Shown here piece after piece: positions 24,771 to 35,777 of a stretch of DNA of 64,000 bases (positions are counted from its first letter, which is position 1; the number at the start of each line of letters is the position of its first letter). The notes below the pieces were generated by a model. That model saw nothing but the letters and a program-made list of their open reading frames with translations. It was not told where the DNA came from and did not search any database. Where the stretch lies: assembly GCA_964035545.1 (NCBI GenBank), contig OZ037770.1, forward strand, positions 5,437,662-5,501,661, given 5' to 3'. Made by a program: the position numbers and the translations under genes. The DNA comes from Bugula neritina. Lineage: Eukaryota > Bryozoa > Gymnolaemata > Cheilostomatida > Bugulidae.

Positions 24771-26222
24771 TTATCAAGTAGCTCAAATTTAATCATATGC
24801 TATCAGTTTTACAATATTGTTTTTTTCCCATTCTGCCAGAACCTTGTATATTTGCTAATTGTTCTTTGAATCTATGTCTTGATCAGTTACAGAGTTTATT
24901 TATGTTAATTAATTTTTCTATTTTTATTTAAATAATAAAGACATGGTATATTTATCAAATTAATAAAACTATATTCCATAGTATTTTTCAAAGATTTAGC
25001 AATGTGAGATAGGCAACTTACAAGTGGTGCTGATAAACAACAATTCATATACAACAACATATGTAACACGATTCTTAGGAAAAGTTTCGAAAAGTAACCC
25101 AATACTTGATAGAATTGCACGAGCCGTGTTTATTCATTTAGGGTAATTCCGCAATCCAGTTGTCATTAGATTTCTTTGGAACTACATGGCTAAAAATCAG
25201 ATTTCTATGAAGGAAAGTATAACAAATAGTTCATTTCAATCTTAGCTGGTTGCTATTATAGCAGTTTATCGCTTGTAAAGATCTACAAAAAAGCTCTTTA
25301 GGATCAAATCTGTTTCAGCAGTTTTTTTTCTCAATCAAAAAATTACGAAGCTTCAAGTTGGTTTTACAGTTCATCTAGCCCCCAGATACCAGAGAATAAC
25401 TTGGCAAAGCAGCTCGGCGTGACAACTATTAACATATGTTTGAACATACGTTTGCAGCTAACATTAAAGAACGTGCATAGCACACACTCTTTAACATACA
25501 AGACAACTGCAAAATAAACATGCATGCAAATAATTTTACAAGGCAAGGTACTGCAAAAAAAGTAAAAATGATGAAACGCAGGCTATAGAAATTTATTGGT
25601 TAAGTAATAACAATTACTATTGTAAACTGAATTCTTCTTTTTATAATTCAATAGCTCTAAGGGTAAGATAACAAGCAACATTTGATGAAACTTTGACAGG
25701 GCAAAACATCAGCTTTCCTTTGATTTTATATTTTAGCAAATGTAAAAAAGACATAATGTTAGATTACTTTTTACATATGTAGAAGAGCATGTACAGTAAA
25801 TAAACTGTAACTGTAGAACTAACTGAAACGAACGATTCATGAAAGCAAGCAAAAGAATTTATATTTGCTATAAAAGTCAATTAATGGTTCAAATTATATA
25901 GCACAAATACTTTTGTTCCAACTAGTTATATACAATACGGTTGCTACAATAGCAGCAATTCATTATTAGCTGTTTGTTATCTTCAGAACAGTAAGATTTG
26001 CATAATTTTTACTTATCTCAACTTTAAAACATAATCAATAAACTTTGCTCTTCCTTTGCTCTTCCTCCGCCAATGGATGAGGAATAAACTATTTATTTCA
26101 AAAGCTCTATTTATATTATATCAACTATAGCTGGATTTTTTTTGCAAGCAACAGCAGCTGGAGCAAGTTTGGAGTTACTCTTTCATAAAACAGACCTTCT
26201 TATAGTTGAGTTGAAAAAAGAA
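24771..26222. other. Spacer between inverted-duplication arms
   Basis: AT-rich unique sequence with no recognisable gene. AATAAA at 24936-24941 is a candidate distal poly(A) signal for the receptor gene. Confidence 0.5.
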
Positions 26223-26295
26223 ATGCATTAATAAAGAAGCTTCAATTATAATAAACATTTCAATGTTTCCTGCTCATAGTAAGTACAGTTGAACA

Positions 26296-26801
26296 TTATT
26301 GGTAAAGTTGTCTGTTTGTTAGCTGAGCTGATTGAGATATATTTCTGTAAGGGCGAGGGGCAGAAAGGACGCCCCTGTCTAATACGGAAAGTGTACCTTG
26401 AGCAACTTCATAGTTTTCTCTGGTCCTTTCATGAGGATCTACAACCAAACGTAACTTTTTGAAAAGTAAAATGACTAGCTGCGAGTATCAGGAAAGATAA
26501 ACCTCTACATTTTGTACCTAGTTTACACTACTTAAGAGCTACTGACTAGTACAGTTAGGAATTGACAGAACCTCTAAACTCACTCATGGGTTAACATACT
26601 TAAGTGTAGATTACCAGACATAATGCAGAGACAGAAACACAAACAGATGCACCTGAATATACATTGATATCTGTAATGACATCATAACTGGTTATAGGTT
26701 GTGCTAACTCATAGTGTTCTACTCCAACTCTTGGAAGTCTTCTAGATTTATTGTTAGACATCTTTATTTTCTCAAACTGCCTCTTCTTCTCTCCTCTTTT
26801 T
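26296..26801 (-). pseudogene. Inverted copy of receptor exons 7-8
   Basis: On the minus strand, exon-7 copy 26801-26653 (149 nt) and exon-8 copy 26438-26296 (143 nt) keep the CTGCAG and TTGTAG acceptors, the GTGC donor and the full reading frame. The tail motifs YELA, YDVI and NYEVA are intact. Compared with the original, one codon is inserted (QPITSYDV versus QPSSYDV) and the stop is TAA instead of TGA. No upstream exons 1-6 are seen on this strand. Either this is a fragment caught in the inversion, or it is the 3' end of a rearranged paralogue. The preserved frame keeps open the possibility of alternative tail use, but that would require an inversion or trans-splicing. Confidence 0.8.
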
Positions 26802-26993
26802 CTGCAGAAATTATCCTATAATCTGATAGATATTGTTATCTTTAAGCTGTCAAAAGTTTACGAAGCTTTGAATCAGTGGCATTTTTAAATTCTTTAAACC
26901 AGTGGGTCCCTACGTTTTTCATACCATTCCCCACTTTCGTAAATGTTGACTTTCAATTTTTCCTCTTTCGAAAAGCAATGAAAAATTGTGACT

Positions 26994-26996
<3 letters not shown>

Positions 26997-27063
<67 letters not shown>

Positions 27064-27133
27064 TGCAAGCGTGCGTGCGTGCGTGCGTGCGTGCGTGTGT
27101 GGGTGTGTGTGTGTGTGGGTGTGGGTGTGGATA
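26997..27133. repeat. TA/TG/TGCG microsatellite, inverted copy
   Basis: A (TA)n tract followed by (GT)n and (GCGT)n. It is the inverted counterpart of 23834-23985, with a longer TA tract and shorter internal CA blocks, showing independent slippage in the two arms. Confidence 0.95.
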
Positions 27134-27801
27134 AAGAGACAAGTAGGCAATTTAAGGCAATTGAAAAACTTAGGTATAGCAATTTTGTTTAACAACATGG
27201 ATGTTTGGTAATCAATTAAAATTATTTATGATTTCGGCACCAGTTAAGCTGAGCAGCAACAGATATAAAGCAATATTACTGTACGTGCCAATGCAGCCTG
27301 CTTAAATGTTTGAGTTAGTAAGTGGATGTCATAGCAGCATTGATCGTGACTCAAGTGTTTTCAATTAATTTATTTTATCTGTTAAAATTGTGTTTGTTAT
27401 ATAACAGCATTATCAAGACTGAAGGACTAGGAAAACCATTTATAAAATAACTGTATATATTTACCCATATTAAAAAATCAACGAGTCATTGGGTGGGATA
27501 TATTAAAATAGAGATCCTCTATTTTCTCACGCCCACAAATCAATTGTGACATTTTATTCTTAGTTTTCAAATCAGTTTTACTAATCAAAATTTTCAATCT
27601 GGCAGCCAAATAGATAAGAGATGTAGCATAGAATAGATGGGTTGTGGCTTGTAGTGAACAAATCTATGTGGCATTCATGGCATGATAATCATTTAGCCAT
27701 CAATTGATTTCATCAGAGCTCACTGCACATATATATTTGTACTTAACAATTAGTATTCAATGAAGCATATCATTTGCCTAGACAGCTGTGTTTCTTTAGA
27801 T

Positions 27802-27880
27802 CAGGGGTGTCCAACCTTTTCAGACCGAGGGCCAGTCTGCAAGTTTCAGCTTGGGCCAAGGGCCACAAATTTTACTCTGT
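27802..27880 (+). mobile_element. hAT-like transposon terminus, fragment
   Basis: CAGGGGTGTCCAACCTTTT followed by GGGCCA and GGGCCACAAATTTT has the typical look of a hAT-family terminal region. No matching opposite terminus (GGACACCCCTG) was found downstream in this window, so the element is truncated or its other end has diverged. Confidence 0.6.
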
Positions 27881-29602
27881 TTTAAAAATCAATTTTCAAG
27901 ATTCATTAAACATCTGCAGGCTATATGTATTATTATAATTATAAGCGATGGCTAGGCTTTGCATGTTTATTAAAATCGTAACGTATTTAAATAGATATAT
28001 ATTACTTGTGTGTGTGGGTGTGTGTATGTAGTTAATTAAAATAGGTAAGAAGAAACATTTCATTTTTATTACTTTAATAATCAATAATTATAAAGCATTT
28101 ATGTTTGTGTATAAAAAATTATACATATATACATACAAAGTATATATTCATGATTGCACTTGCAAATTTAAACAAGATGCGCCAGTGCTAAGAGTCTGTA
28201 CTCATACTGGTATAGTTGTATTTTACAACCATCAGTGAGACACTTGTGAGTACACAGTGAGTACTGTTTGCCTTGAACAATTCTGTTAATATCTAGTTTT
28301 GTATCAGAACATGCAACTCTTAGTTGCTGGACTAAGTGCTGATTAGTGAGTGAAGTGTAGTATCTATTTTTGTGTATTTCATTTGACTGAAAATTGAAAG
28401 TTCAATGTTCAAACCTTCAAGCAGTCTTAATGCAGCATCTAACAAGCAGTCAAAGGTCAAGGCGATTACAAATCCCAAATCATTTCAGTACATACTCGGA
28501 CAAAATTCATTATAAAACAAAATTGTTTAGGCATCTAACCTTAAAACAGTATGTAATTCATGAAAACGAACATATACACAATAATATTTTAGTACTGCAT
28601 AAGTGCATGAAGTGTGTCAGGGATTCTTCAATTACTCATCTTTCACAATACAATCAATAAAAATTAGATCTTAGTTATACTTTCAAAAAGTGTTGTTTCT
28701 ATATATGGCCAGTCCTGATAAAATGTCTTTAAAATATCTGTCTGCACAGGATAGTTACAGGCAACTTTTTAGCTGCAACTGCCTTGCTGAGGTTTGCATT
28801 GTAACTGTGTAAAAATTCAGTACCAGTAAAAACAATCTCATATGATTGAAGGCTACTAGAATTAAAATTTAAAAACTATGTTGTGAATTTTATTTTTCCC
28901 AGTGCAACTTTTTTAGAATTTTTTCATTCTTTTGCAAAGTTATAAAAAATACTACTCACGGAGCACAGTTTGACTGGGACCAGAGTCAACTCAAGCAGGC
29001 GGTTGACGAGTCCCAGAGGTTGTACAAAACCTCTTCGCCAACCCTGTTTTGGCTGATAATGTCCGGGAGCTGAAGAAGCTTCAGGAAGAGCTGCCTGGAG
29101 TAGTGGCAGACATATATCTCAGCAGCAAAGCATGATATCTGAATAAAAATTCTACTGCTGGAATCCTGAGATATTTCTCCAGTGCAAGTTTTTTTCTTTT
29201 TCCAATAACTCTTCTAGATTGCCCATAAATTGGTGATTTATACACTGAAAATGCCATATTTTTTCATGGGTAATTAGCAGCGCGCAGCACTTCACGCTTC
29301 AATGAGCACGTAGGGATGAGAAGATATTGGCGCGTACATGCTAATTACAGGCTTGCTAGCTGGCAGGCTATAATGAATAGCTTGCTTTGTACATTGTTTA
29401 TGTAGCACCCATAATGGAATGTTGATAGATAGCATAGCCCTAATGAAGGTTGCTGCTTATTGGTTGTAGTTTGATATTAGGCTAAACAATTGCAAGTAGG
29501 CAACACGCATGCCACCCGCAGAGCAATATTATTCAAGAACCTAAACTACATTTTGAGAGAAATTTATGATATTCTTAGTGAGGATGCCCTTAACTATCCT
29601 GT
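27881..29602. other. Mostly non-coding, with one GC-rich coding-like fragment
   Basis: AT-rich to about 28970. At 29018-29138 a GC-richer stretch reads openly as a fragment including NVRELKKLQEELPGVVADIY and then stops. It may be a degraded pol or host exon, and I could not assign it. 29280-29600 shows nothing recognisable until Gypsy copy B begins. Confidence 0.4.
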
Positions 29603-30510
29603 GTGGATGATGTGCTCCGGAGTCTACTCCTCAGACGCAGTCAGGAAGAATGGGATACGGTACTGCCACAAGTCATGCCCGCATACCGTAGCACCCCACA
29701 CACCAGTACTGGTGAGACCCCAAACCTTTTGATGCTCAAGAGAGAGACTCGGGTCCCTGACCATCTCACCTACCACATTCCAGAGCAAGACAGCTCGATT
29801 CACGAGTATGCCAGCGAACTAATGCAACGGATGAAGGTCGCACACAAAAGGCTGCGGGAGAAGCAGTGGCAGGTGCGACACGAGGATTCCAAGGAACCAC
29901 CCCTCTATCAGACAGGAGATTAGGTGTAGCTGGTCAACTATTGTGGGCATCGCGGGCAGGCAGATAAGTTACAGCCTAAGTTCGTGGGACCCTACGTGAT
30001 AGTCGAGGCTATGCCCAACCATACCTTTAAGATCGCGCACTCAGGACAAGTGTCCATCCAAAATGAGGTTTGCTTGAAGCCATATTGGGCTAGCCCAAAC
30101 ACAGTGGGAGAAGCCCACCCCTGTTGTTGGAGCCCAGGAGGCAGACAACAACGTGTGGGCAACGGCGGCATGGACCCGAGTATGAAGTGGTCATTCTGCT
30201 GGAAGACGACTTGGTACGAGACGAGCGACTGCTTCTACCCACAGAAGTGCGCCCGCCGCCTCCTATACCAAGTCTGATACCATCACTTATAGAAACCAAG
30301 CCGGTTCCGAAAGTGCAAACTCGCATGGATGGAGGGGCTCTATCTAGAAAATTAGAAGAAATGGTCACTACTGGGGAATTGGAAGCGCTGTCAGTGGCAC
30401 TTACTAGTCCACCGATGAGTGCGCCGCCTCCCCTAGAGCGAGGACAGCGTAAAAGACAACCCCCAGCCTATCTAAAGGACTTCGTATGTGACTGCGTTCA
30501 GAGCGGCACA
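29603..30510 (+). pseudogene. Gypsy copy B integrase C-terminus and pol tail
   Basis: The frame at 29603-29923 includes AYRSTPHTSTGETPNLLML and HLTYHIPEQDSS. It is interrupted by two TAG codons where the family has Trp (GDxVxLVNY; Trp codons in copy D), then continues at 29984 with KLQPKFVGPYVIVE. A shift to another frame leads into a proline-rich tail (IPSLIPSLIETKPVP) ending with RGQRKRQPPAYLKDFVCD, the conserved basic R-x-x-R-x-x-P-x-Y-x-x-D signature. Integrase would insert the cDNA. This copy is inactive. Confidence 0.8.
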
Positions 30511-30876
30511 TATGAAAGTTTAGAGGGGAACCGTACGGGAAAAATATCGAGCAACTGTGGGAGTTGTCAGCACGTCGGAAATATCAACTTTTACATCGGC
30601 GGAAATAAAATTCATCCGCCAGATGTGCAAAGTCCTAGTCACGCACCCCAACCATGTTGCTCGATCTTTTTTTACGCTGATGCAGTCAAAAGCAGACGTG
30701 CCTCTAGTCACTAGTACAAACCATACGCAAACATTCAGTATGTCATACAATACCAGATCGTGGGGTGAATTAACTATGTTCTTGGTATGGAAACTAGATT
30801 GCATCACTCAGCTCCGACTCATCTGAGTCAATTGAGCTGGAGATAGGTTTGCGAACTACAGTGTTAGGAATACAAA

Positions 30877-31784
30877 TTGATTCAGAGATTTCATAATCTC
30901 GTTTCAGTATGTGTCCTTTTCCAACTACTCACTAACAATAATCTCTGTGAGTGTTTAACCAAACGAGCAGTTGTCAGGCTGTCTAAGGCCGACATAACTA
31001 CAGTGTATTTTACTAACGCTGTTGAAACTCTTTCAGGTTACACTCGACCCGCCATGACCAGTGTACAAGACCCAGCATTTCTCGCTCCGCACCACGAGGA
31101 GAATACCAATGGCGGACTACCCGGGCCACTGCGCTGCCGCTGGCGGTGGGTGTCGCCAGAGACGGAGAGAAAAATAGAGGCTGCATGGGGACCTAAAGGG
31201 AGTACGCAGTGCCAACTCTGCTCTAAGGATAGCCTGTCTCACCGCTCACTCTGATTACATGTGGATGCCCACTTCTTACTTACATCCTGCTCATATGGAC
31301 ACCACGACGTCTACCCGTATCCAGTTATTAAACATCGAGCAGCTGGATGCTTCCCTGGGAAAAACTACGTTGTGGATGCTGATCTATACCCGAAATTCTT
31401 AGCACTGATACGGCCTTGGTGAAGAAGGCGATAGTACTGGCCGTTTTGACCTCCGGGTTCCAGCATGTGCTGAAATATGCTCGACAACAATCCTCGATGG
31501 TATCGGACCGACCCCAGATTGTATATACTCCTGAAGAATTCACCTACCCTGACGAAGAAGAGGAGCTAGCACCTTCCCCCCGTAAAGTACCGACCCCATC
31601 TCCAGATCGTACTTGCCTGGCTACTGTAGAAGAGCGGCTCTTTCGGCTACAGGCCGAGTTCACCCAATTAGCCCCAGATCTATTAAGTACCACGACAGGA
31701 CTCTATCAATTAAAAGGCTCAGTGGGTAGGAGTAAAAGGAAGCTACGTGCCCGTCAAGCCAAACACCGGCTATCCAAGCCCTGA
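30877..31784 (+). pseudogene. Gypsy copy B 3' ORF with tandem zinc fingers
   Basis: An acceptor-like CTCTTTCAG ends at 31036, and ATGACCAGTG follows at 31054. The frame holds RWRWVSPETERKIEAAW, then a C2H2 finger C-x2-C-x12-H-x3-H (starting CQLC, ending HVDAH) broken by one TGA at 31252. A second finger-like C-x14-H-x4-C (SCSYGHH...KHRAAGC) follows, and then YVVDADLYPKF, matching YEVDAESYPEF in copy A. After a frameshift, 31416-31784 encodes an acidic, then basic C-terminus (RSKRKLRARQAKHR) that could be a nuclear or nucleic-acid-binding tail. The role is unknown. It is not a recognisable envelope protein. Confidence 0.6.
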
Positions 31785-32077
31785 CTCTGGTTCTCCGTCC
31801 TGAAATGATTCGTAAGCCTTACCATCTTAGAAGTGATTGACTAACGCTGTGATCATGTAAATGCTTGACAGCTCATTTTCCTTGTCCACTACTACAGCTA
31901 GTGCTACTTCTCTCTTTGTAGCTAGCCAATTGTATATGCAGTAACTGTTGTAATGATATTGTCTGTCATTGTTATATATAAATATCTGTCTGTATTTTTA
32001 TGTTTTGGTCTACTGATATTATGTGTGCTGATTGTAAGTTTTTTTGTATCAGAAAGAGGGCTTTCTGCTGGTGGGGG

Positions 32078-32328
32078 CGGTGTGGTGGCTTGTGGAGCTA
32101 CCAGCGTAATAACTGGGAAATTTTACTTCCCCCGTGAGTGCAGCACGGGGTCAATGAGGTGACGCGGAACAGCAGACAACCAATCAGCATGACTGACAGT
32201 TTTTAGTAGTAGTAGCTTCCCGCGATTTAGTTAGTTGAGTTTAGACTGGTGAACTGAATAGACCGTATCAATTAGCTGAATGTATTTGTGTTACTGTAGC
32301 TTTTGTGATGTATTCTTGTGTATAAAAT
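32078..32328 (+). repeat. Putative 3' LTR start of Gypsy copy B
   Basis: TGTGGTGG follows a G-rich tract directly, as an LTR follows a polypurine tract. The D element also begins TGTGG at 54225. No second copy of this LTR exists in the window because copy B is 5'-truncated, so the call is tentative. Confidence 0.35.
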
Positions 32329-32401
32329 TGTTGTAATATTTACACAGTTTATGTAAACTTGGAGTTACCTTGTCTTGATGTTTTAGCTGATCAATTATTA
32401 T
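32329..32401 (+). repeat. 5' LTR fragment of Mag element
   Basis: 73 bp shared with 35705-35777 with one difference seen (CCTTGTCTTG versus CCTTTTCTTG). After it the sequence passes straight into gag coding sequence, with no primer-binding site. Confidence 0.8.
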
Positions 32402-33040
32402 CCAAACCCGAGGAAATCAATGCAGTACAAAATGTTGATAATAGGAAGTCAAGAATTTCTTCTGAGGTTACTTATGATAAACATTCTAAAAACCCATGTG
32501 AGCAATGTGGGAAAGCCATTACAAAAGTCAGAGATGTCCAGCTTATGGAACTAAATGTGCGAAATGCAATCAATTCAACTACTGGGCCGGAGTGTGTAGG
32601 AATTTGAATAAAGTCAATGAAGTACAGCCAGAAAAGGGTGACACAGATTTTTATTTAGGAGAGACACATCACATTAACTCCATAGATTCTCAATCCTGGT
32701 ACACCAATCTCAGAGTAAGCACCAACAAACACAAAGGACAAAGGTGCGTCTCTTAGTGTATGTGGTCCACATCATGTCTCAAGGGAGCTAATCTCAACTA
32801 GCAAAAAATTGTACGGCCCAGGGCAGACACCTTTGACATGTTTAGGAACAATAAAGTGCCAGATAACATCAAAGAATGAGCGCATAAATGAAGACCTTTA
32901 TGTTATTCAAGATCAAACCACACCATTGCTTAGCCGTAGTGCATGTGAGAAATTAAACTCATCTCTGTGGATTCATCTCAATGCCAAATATAGAATGTGT
33001 GTGTTGATGAGAAGCTGTTCCAAGGATTGGGGAAAGTAAA
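32402..33040 (+). pseudogene. Mag element gag end and protease, broken
   Basis: The Cys/His array NPCEQCGK (one frame) continues after a 1-nt shift as HYKSQRCPAYGTKCAKCNQF, giving two consecutive knuckles. The Asn-Tyr in NQFNYW replaces the Asn-His usual in this clade, so the second knuckle lacks its His. The downstream protease region is shattered. Its end is readable at 32809-33000 (YGPGQTPLTCLGTIKC, TTPLLSRSACEKL). The catalytic Asp region was not found. Confidence 0.75.
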
Positions 33041-34340
33041 TACAGAGCATGTCATTACGTTGAAAGGAGATGCTAAACCATTTGCTATCCATGTTCCCAG
33101 ACCCATACCTTTTCCTAGAAGAAAGTTAGCAGATGAAGCATTGATGAAAATGATTGAGGATGGAGTAATTGTTAAAGTTGATGAACCTACTCCATGGGTG
33201 GCACCTATGGTAGTAGTTCCTAAACCTGGCCAAAACAAGGTGAGAATTTGCACAGATTATACCGAGTTAAACAAGCATATTTTGAGAGAGTTCCATCCCA
33301 TGGCAACAGTAGATAGCAGCTTAGCTCAATTAGGACAAGGACAATTTTTTTCCAAGATTGATGCAAACAGTGGATTTTGGCAAATTCCTTTAAGCAAAGA
33401 ATCTAGCAAACTAACAACATTTCTGACTCATTCTGGACGATATCGCTATTTGCGACTGCCTCAAGGCCTATGCAGTGCTCCAGAGATTTTTTTTGCTGAA
33501 ATGAACAATATTTTGAAGGATGTTGATGTTGTGGTTATACATATGGATGACATACTGGTTTTTGGTGAGAGCAAGGAGCAACATGACACAAGATTGCAAA
33601 TAGTGTTGGAAAAACTTAAAGCTTCAGGCATTACGCTCAATAAAGACAAATGTAAATTTGGAGTACCATCTGTTAATTTTTTTTGGTTATGTCATAGATC
33701 AGTCTGGTATACATGTTGGCCCTCGAGTTCAAGGAATAGTAGATTTTCCTACTCCGAGAAATGTAACTTCAGTACGAAGTTTTCTTAGAATGGCCAACCA
33801 GCTATGCTAAGGAATTAGCTGCTGTGAGTGAACCAATTAGAATGCTGTTGAAGAAAGATGTTCTATGGCACTGGTCCAGCAAACAAGAAAACTCCTTCAA
33901 GAGGATAAAAGAAATATTTCAAAATGCACCAGTTTTAGCAGTCTATGATGTAGACAAAGACACCATAATCACAACAGATGCTAGCAATGCAGGTCTAGGA
34001 GCAACACTCTTTCAAATTCAACAGGATGGCTCTCGGCGCTTGATATCTGCTGCAAGTCGTTTTTTAACAGAGACCGAAAAGCGTTATGCAGCCATAGAAA
34101 AAGAAAGTTTAGCAGTCTGTTGCGCTATATGGAAAAGTTTTCTCCATATATACTAGTTATGAAGAATGTGGTTATTGAAACTGATCACCGTCCACTAGTT
34201 ACTTTGTTTGGGAATATCTTTCTAGACAGGCTTCCACCAAGAATTCAAGGGTTTAAACTTAGACCTCAAAGATTTCAGTATACTATCAGACATGTGAGAG
34301 GGTCTGAGAATGTTGCAGCTGATGCTCTCTCCAGGTATAA
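33000..34340 (+). pseudogene. Mag element reverse transcriptase and RNase H, frameshifted
   Basis: RT is open from about 33000 to 33690. It shows PTPWVAPMVVVPKPG, VRICTDYTELNK, FSKIDANSGFWQIPL, LPQGLCSAPEIF and the catalytic box HMDDILVFG, so the polymerase core is intact. A T-run near 33676 shifts the frame (FLGYVID-type segment lost). The connection region breaks near 33800. RNase H resumes at 33824 with IITTDASNAGLGA and, after another shift near 34120, ETDHRPLV and AADALSRY. The enzyme copies element RNA into cDNA. No single frame spans it now. Confidence 0.85.
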
Positions 34341-35594
34341 CACTGCTGAAGCGAACGAGATTGATGCAGCAAGAGAAATGGAAATTGAACTTTATATTGA
34401 TAACATCTACCAACATGGATCTGATAGCAGGTTGGAGCAGCTTCGTTTAGAACAGCATGAACATGAATTACTGTCAAAAGTAATCAAATTTGTAGAAAAT
34501 GGATGGCCAGGGTATTTGTCCACTGAAGATGTCCTTCTGAAGCCCTATTTTGAAAGAAGATCTCTTTTAACAATAAACAAAGGATTCTTGACACTTGGCA
34601 ATCGCTTGGTAATATCGTTAGTTCAAAGAGAACAGGTGTTGCAAGATTTACATAGAGGACACTTGGGCATTACAAAATGTCAAGCACGAGCTAGAGATAG
34701 CGTGTGGTGGCCTTCTATGTCAAAGGCTATTGAGGCTATGATCAGCAATTGTGCTGAATGCAAAATCCATGCAGCTAAAATTACAGAGCCATTACGTCCT
34801 TCTGCAACTCCAGATAGACCTTGGCAACACCTTAGCACTGATTTGTTGACTTATAAAGGCCAAGTATATCTTTTGGTTATTGATAATTATTCAAGGTATC
34901 CTGAACTTGCCTTGCTGGGAAACTCTGACTTTTCTTCAAGTAAAGTAATAACACACCTAAAATCTATTTTTTCACGACATGGCATACCTGAAATACTATT
35001 TTCAGATAACGGCCTGCAATATGCAAGTGCAGAATTTAAACATTTTTCTGTCGAGTATGGATTTACCCATGTGACTAGCAGTCCACATTATCACAGAGCG
35101 AATGGAGCAGCTGAGCGAGGAGTAAGGACCATCAAAAGCATGCTTGCAAAAGAGAAAGATCCTTATTTGGCTTTGTTAGCCTATAGATCCTCACCGCAGT
35201 TTAGCTCATACTCTCCAGCAGAATTGTTAATGGGTAGAAAATTGAGATCCACTGTACCCATCCATCCGGATAAGCTTAAACCTGAACTCCTGACCATGAC
35301 TCATTCAAAAGGAGCAACGATCAGTATAAAGAGAAAATGAAAGAAAATCATGACAAAAATCCTAAAGTGCGCCCTCTTTTGCCAGTAAATAAAGGAGACA
35401 ATGTGATGGTGAGAGATATGCAAAGAGAAGGCTATGCTGCCTCTTCTTCAGATAATATTACTCGTCGAACAAATGTCATGACTGACACTGGACCTTTAAT
35501 ACGTAACAGAGCTGATATAACTAATATCCCAACACGATGTTCTGAGCGAACCAGAAAAGTGCCACGCTACTTAACAGATTTTGATTGTACATAA
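34341..35594 (+). pseudogene. Mag element integrase and tail
   Basis: The 406-codon frame that starts at 34120 runs to 35340. It contains the HHCC zinc domain (HRGHLGITKC, WWPSM, CAECK) and all three DDE region markers (first Asp in LSTDLL, second in FSDNGLQY, Glu in GAAERGVRTIKS), so the catalytic residues are present. A frameshift near 35335 leads into the last segment (KGDNVMVRD, ERTRKVPRYLTDFDCT). This is the best preserved pol part in the window. Confidence 0.88.
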
Positions 35595-35694
35595 TTTATT
35601 ATCCACGCCTGTAATATAAGTTGCACTTGATTTAATTACTGTTGTCAAACCTTTTCTTTTGTTTGTTTTTTTTTGGTTGTTGTAGCCTGAAACT

Positions 35695-35777
35695 AAAGAG
35701 GGGATGTTGTAATATTTACACAGTTTATGTAAACTTGGAGTTACCTTTTCTTGATGTTTTAGCTGATCAATTATTAT
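35695..35777 (+). repeat. Polypurine tract and 3' LTR start of Mag element
   Basis: AAAGAGGGGA is followed directly by TGTTGTAATATT. The LTR probably continues past the shared 73 bp, since AATAAA occurs at 35836-35841, but its outer end cannot be set because the 5' LTR is truncated. Confidence 0.75.

Larger units (their letters stand above)
26223..27801. repeat. Large inverted duplication, right arm
   Basis: Reverse-complement copy of 23181-24770. The similarity stops at 27801, exactly where a hAT-like terminus CAGGGGTGTCC begins. Differences from the left arm include substitutions, a 3-nt insertion in the exon-7 copy and expansion of a TA tract next to the microsatellite. Confidence 0.93.
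29603..32328 (+). mobile_element. Gypsy LTR retrotransposon copy B, 5'-truncated
   Basis: It starts inside integrase (DVLRSLLLRRSQEEWD-like) with no gag, protease, RT or 5' LTR. It continues through the integrase C-terminus and pol tail (29603-30510), an extra zinc-finger 3' ORF (30877-31784), a short hydrophobic open frame (31953-32100) and a G-rich tract, GGTGGGGGCGG. That tract precedes TGTGGTGG at about 32078, a plausible polypurine tract and 3' LTR start. It is closely related to copies A and D. The Mag element C follows immediately at 32329. Confidence 0.82.
32329..35777 (+). mobile_element. Mag-type Gypsy retrotransposon copy C, defective
   Basis: Flanked by 73-bp direct repeats (32329-32401 and 35705-35777) beginning TGTTGTAATATT. 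A purine tract AAAGAGGGGA (35695-35704) precedes the 3' one. Inside are the end of gag (double zinc knuckle), protease, RT, RNase H, integrase and a short tail. Most of gag is missing. The double CCHC array with CPAYG and the H-M-D-D RT box are typical of the Mag clade. Several frameshifts divide the pol frame. The 5' repeat appears to be only the start of the LTR, joined by a deletion to the gag end. Confidence 0.9.
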
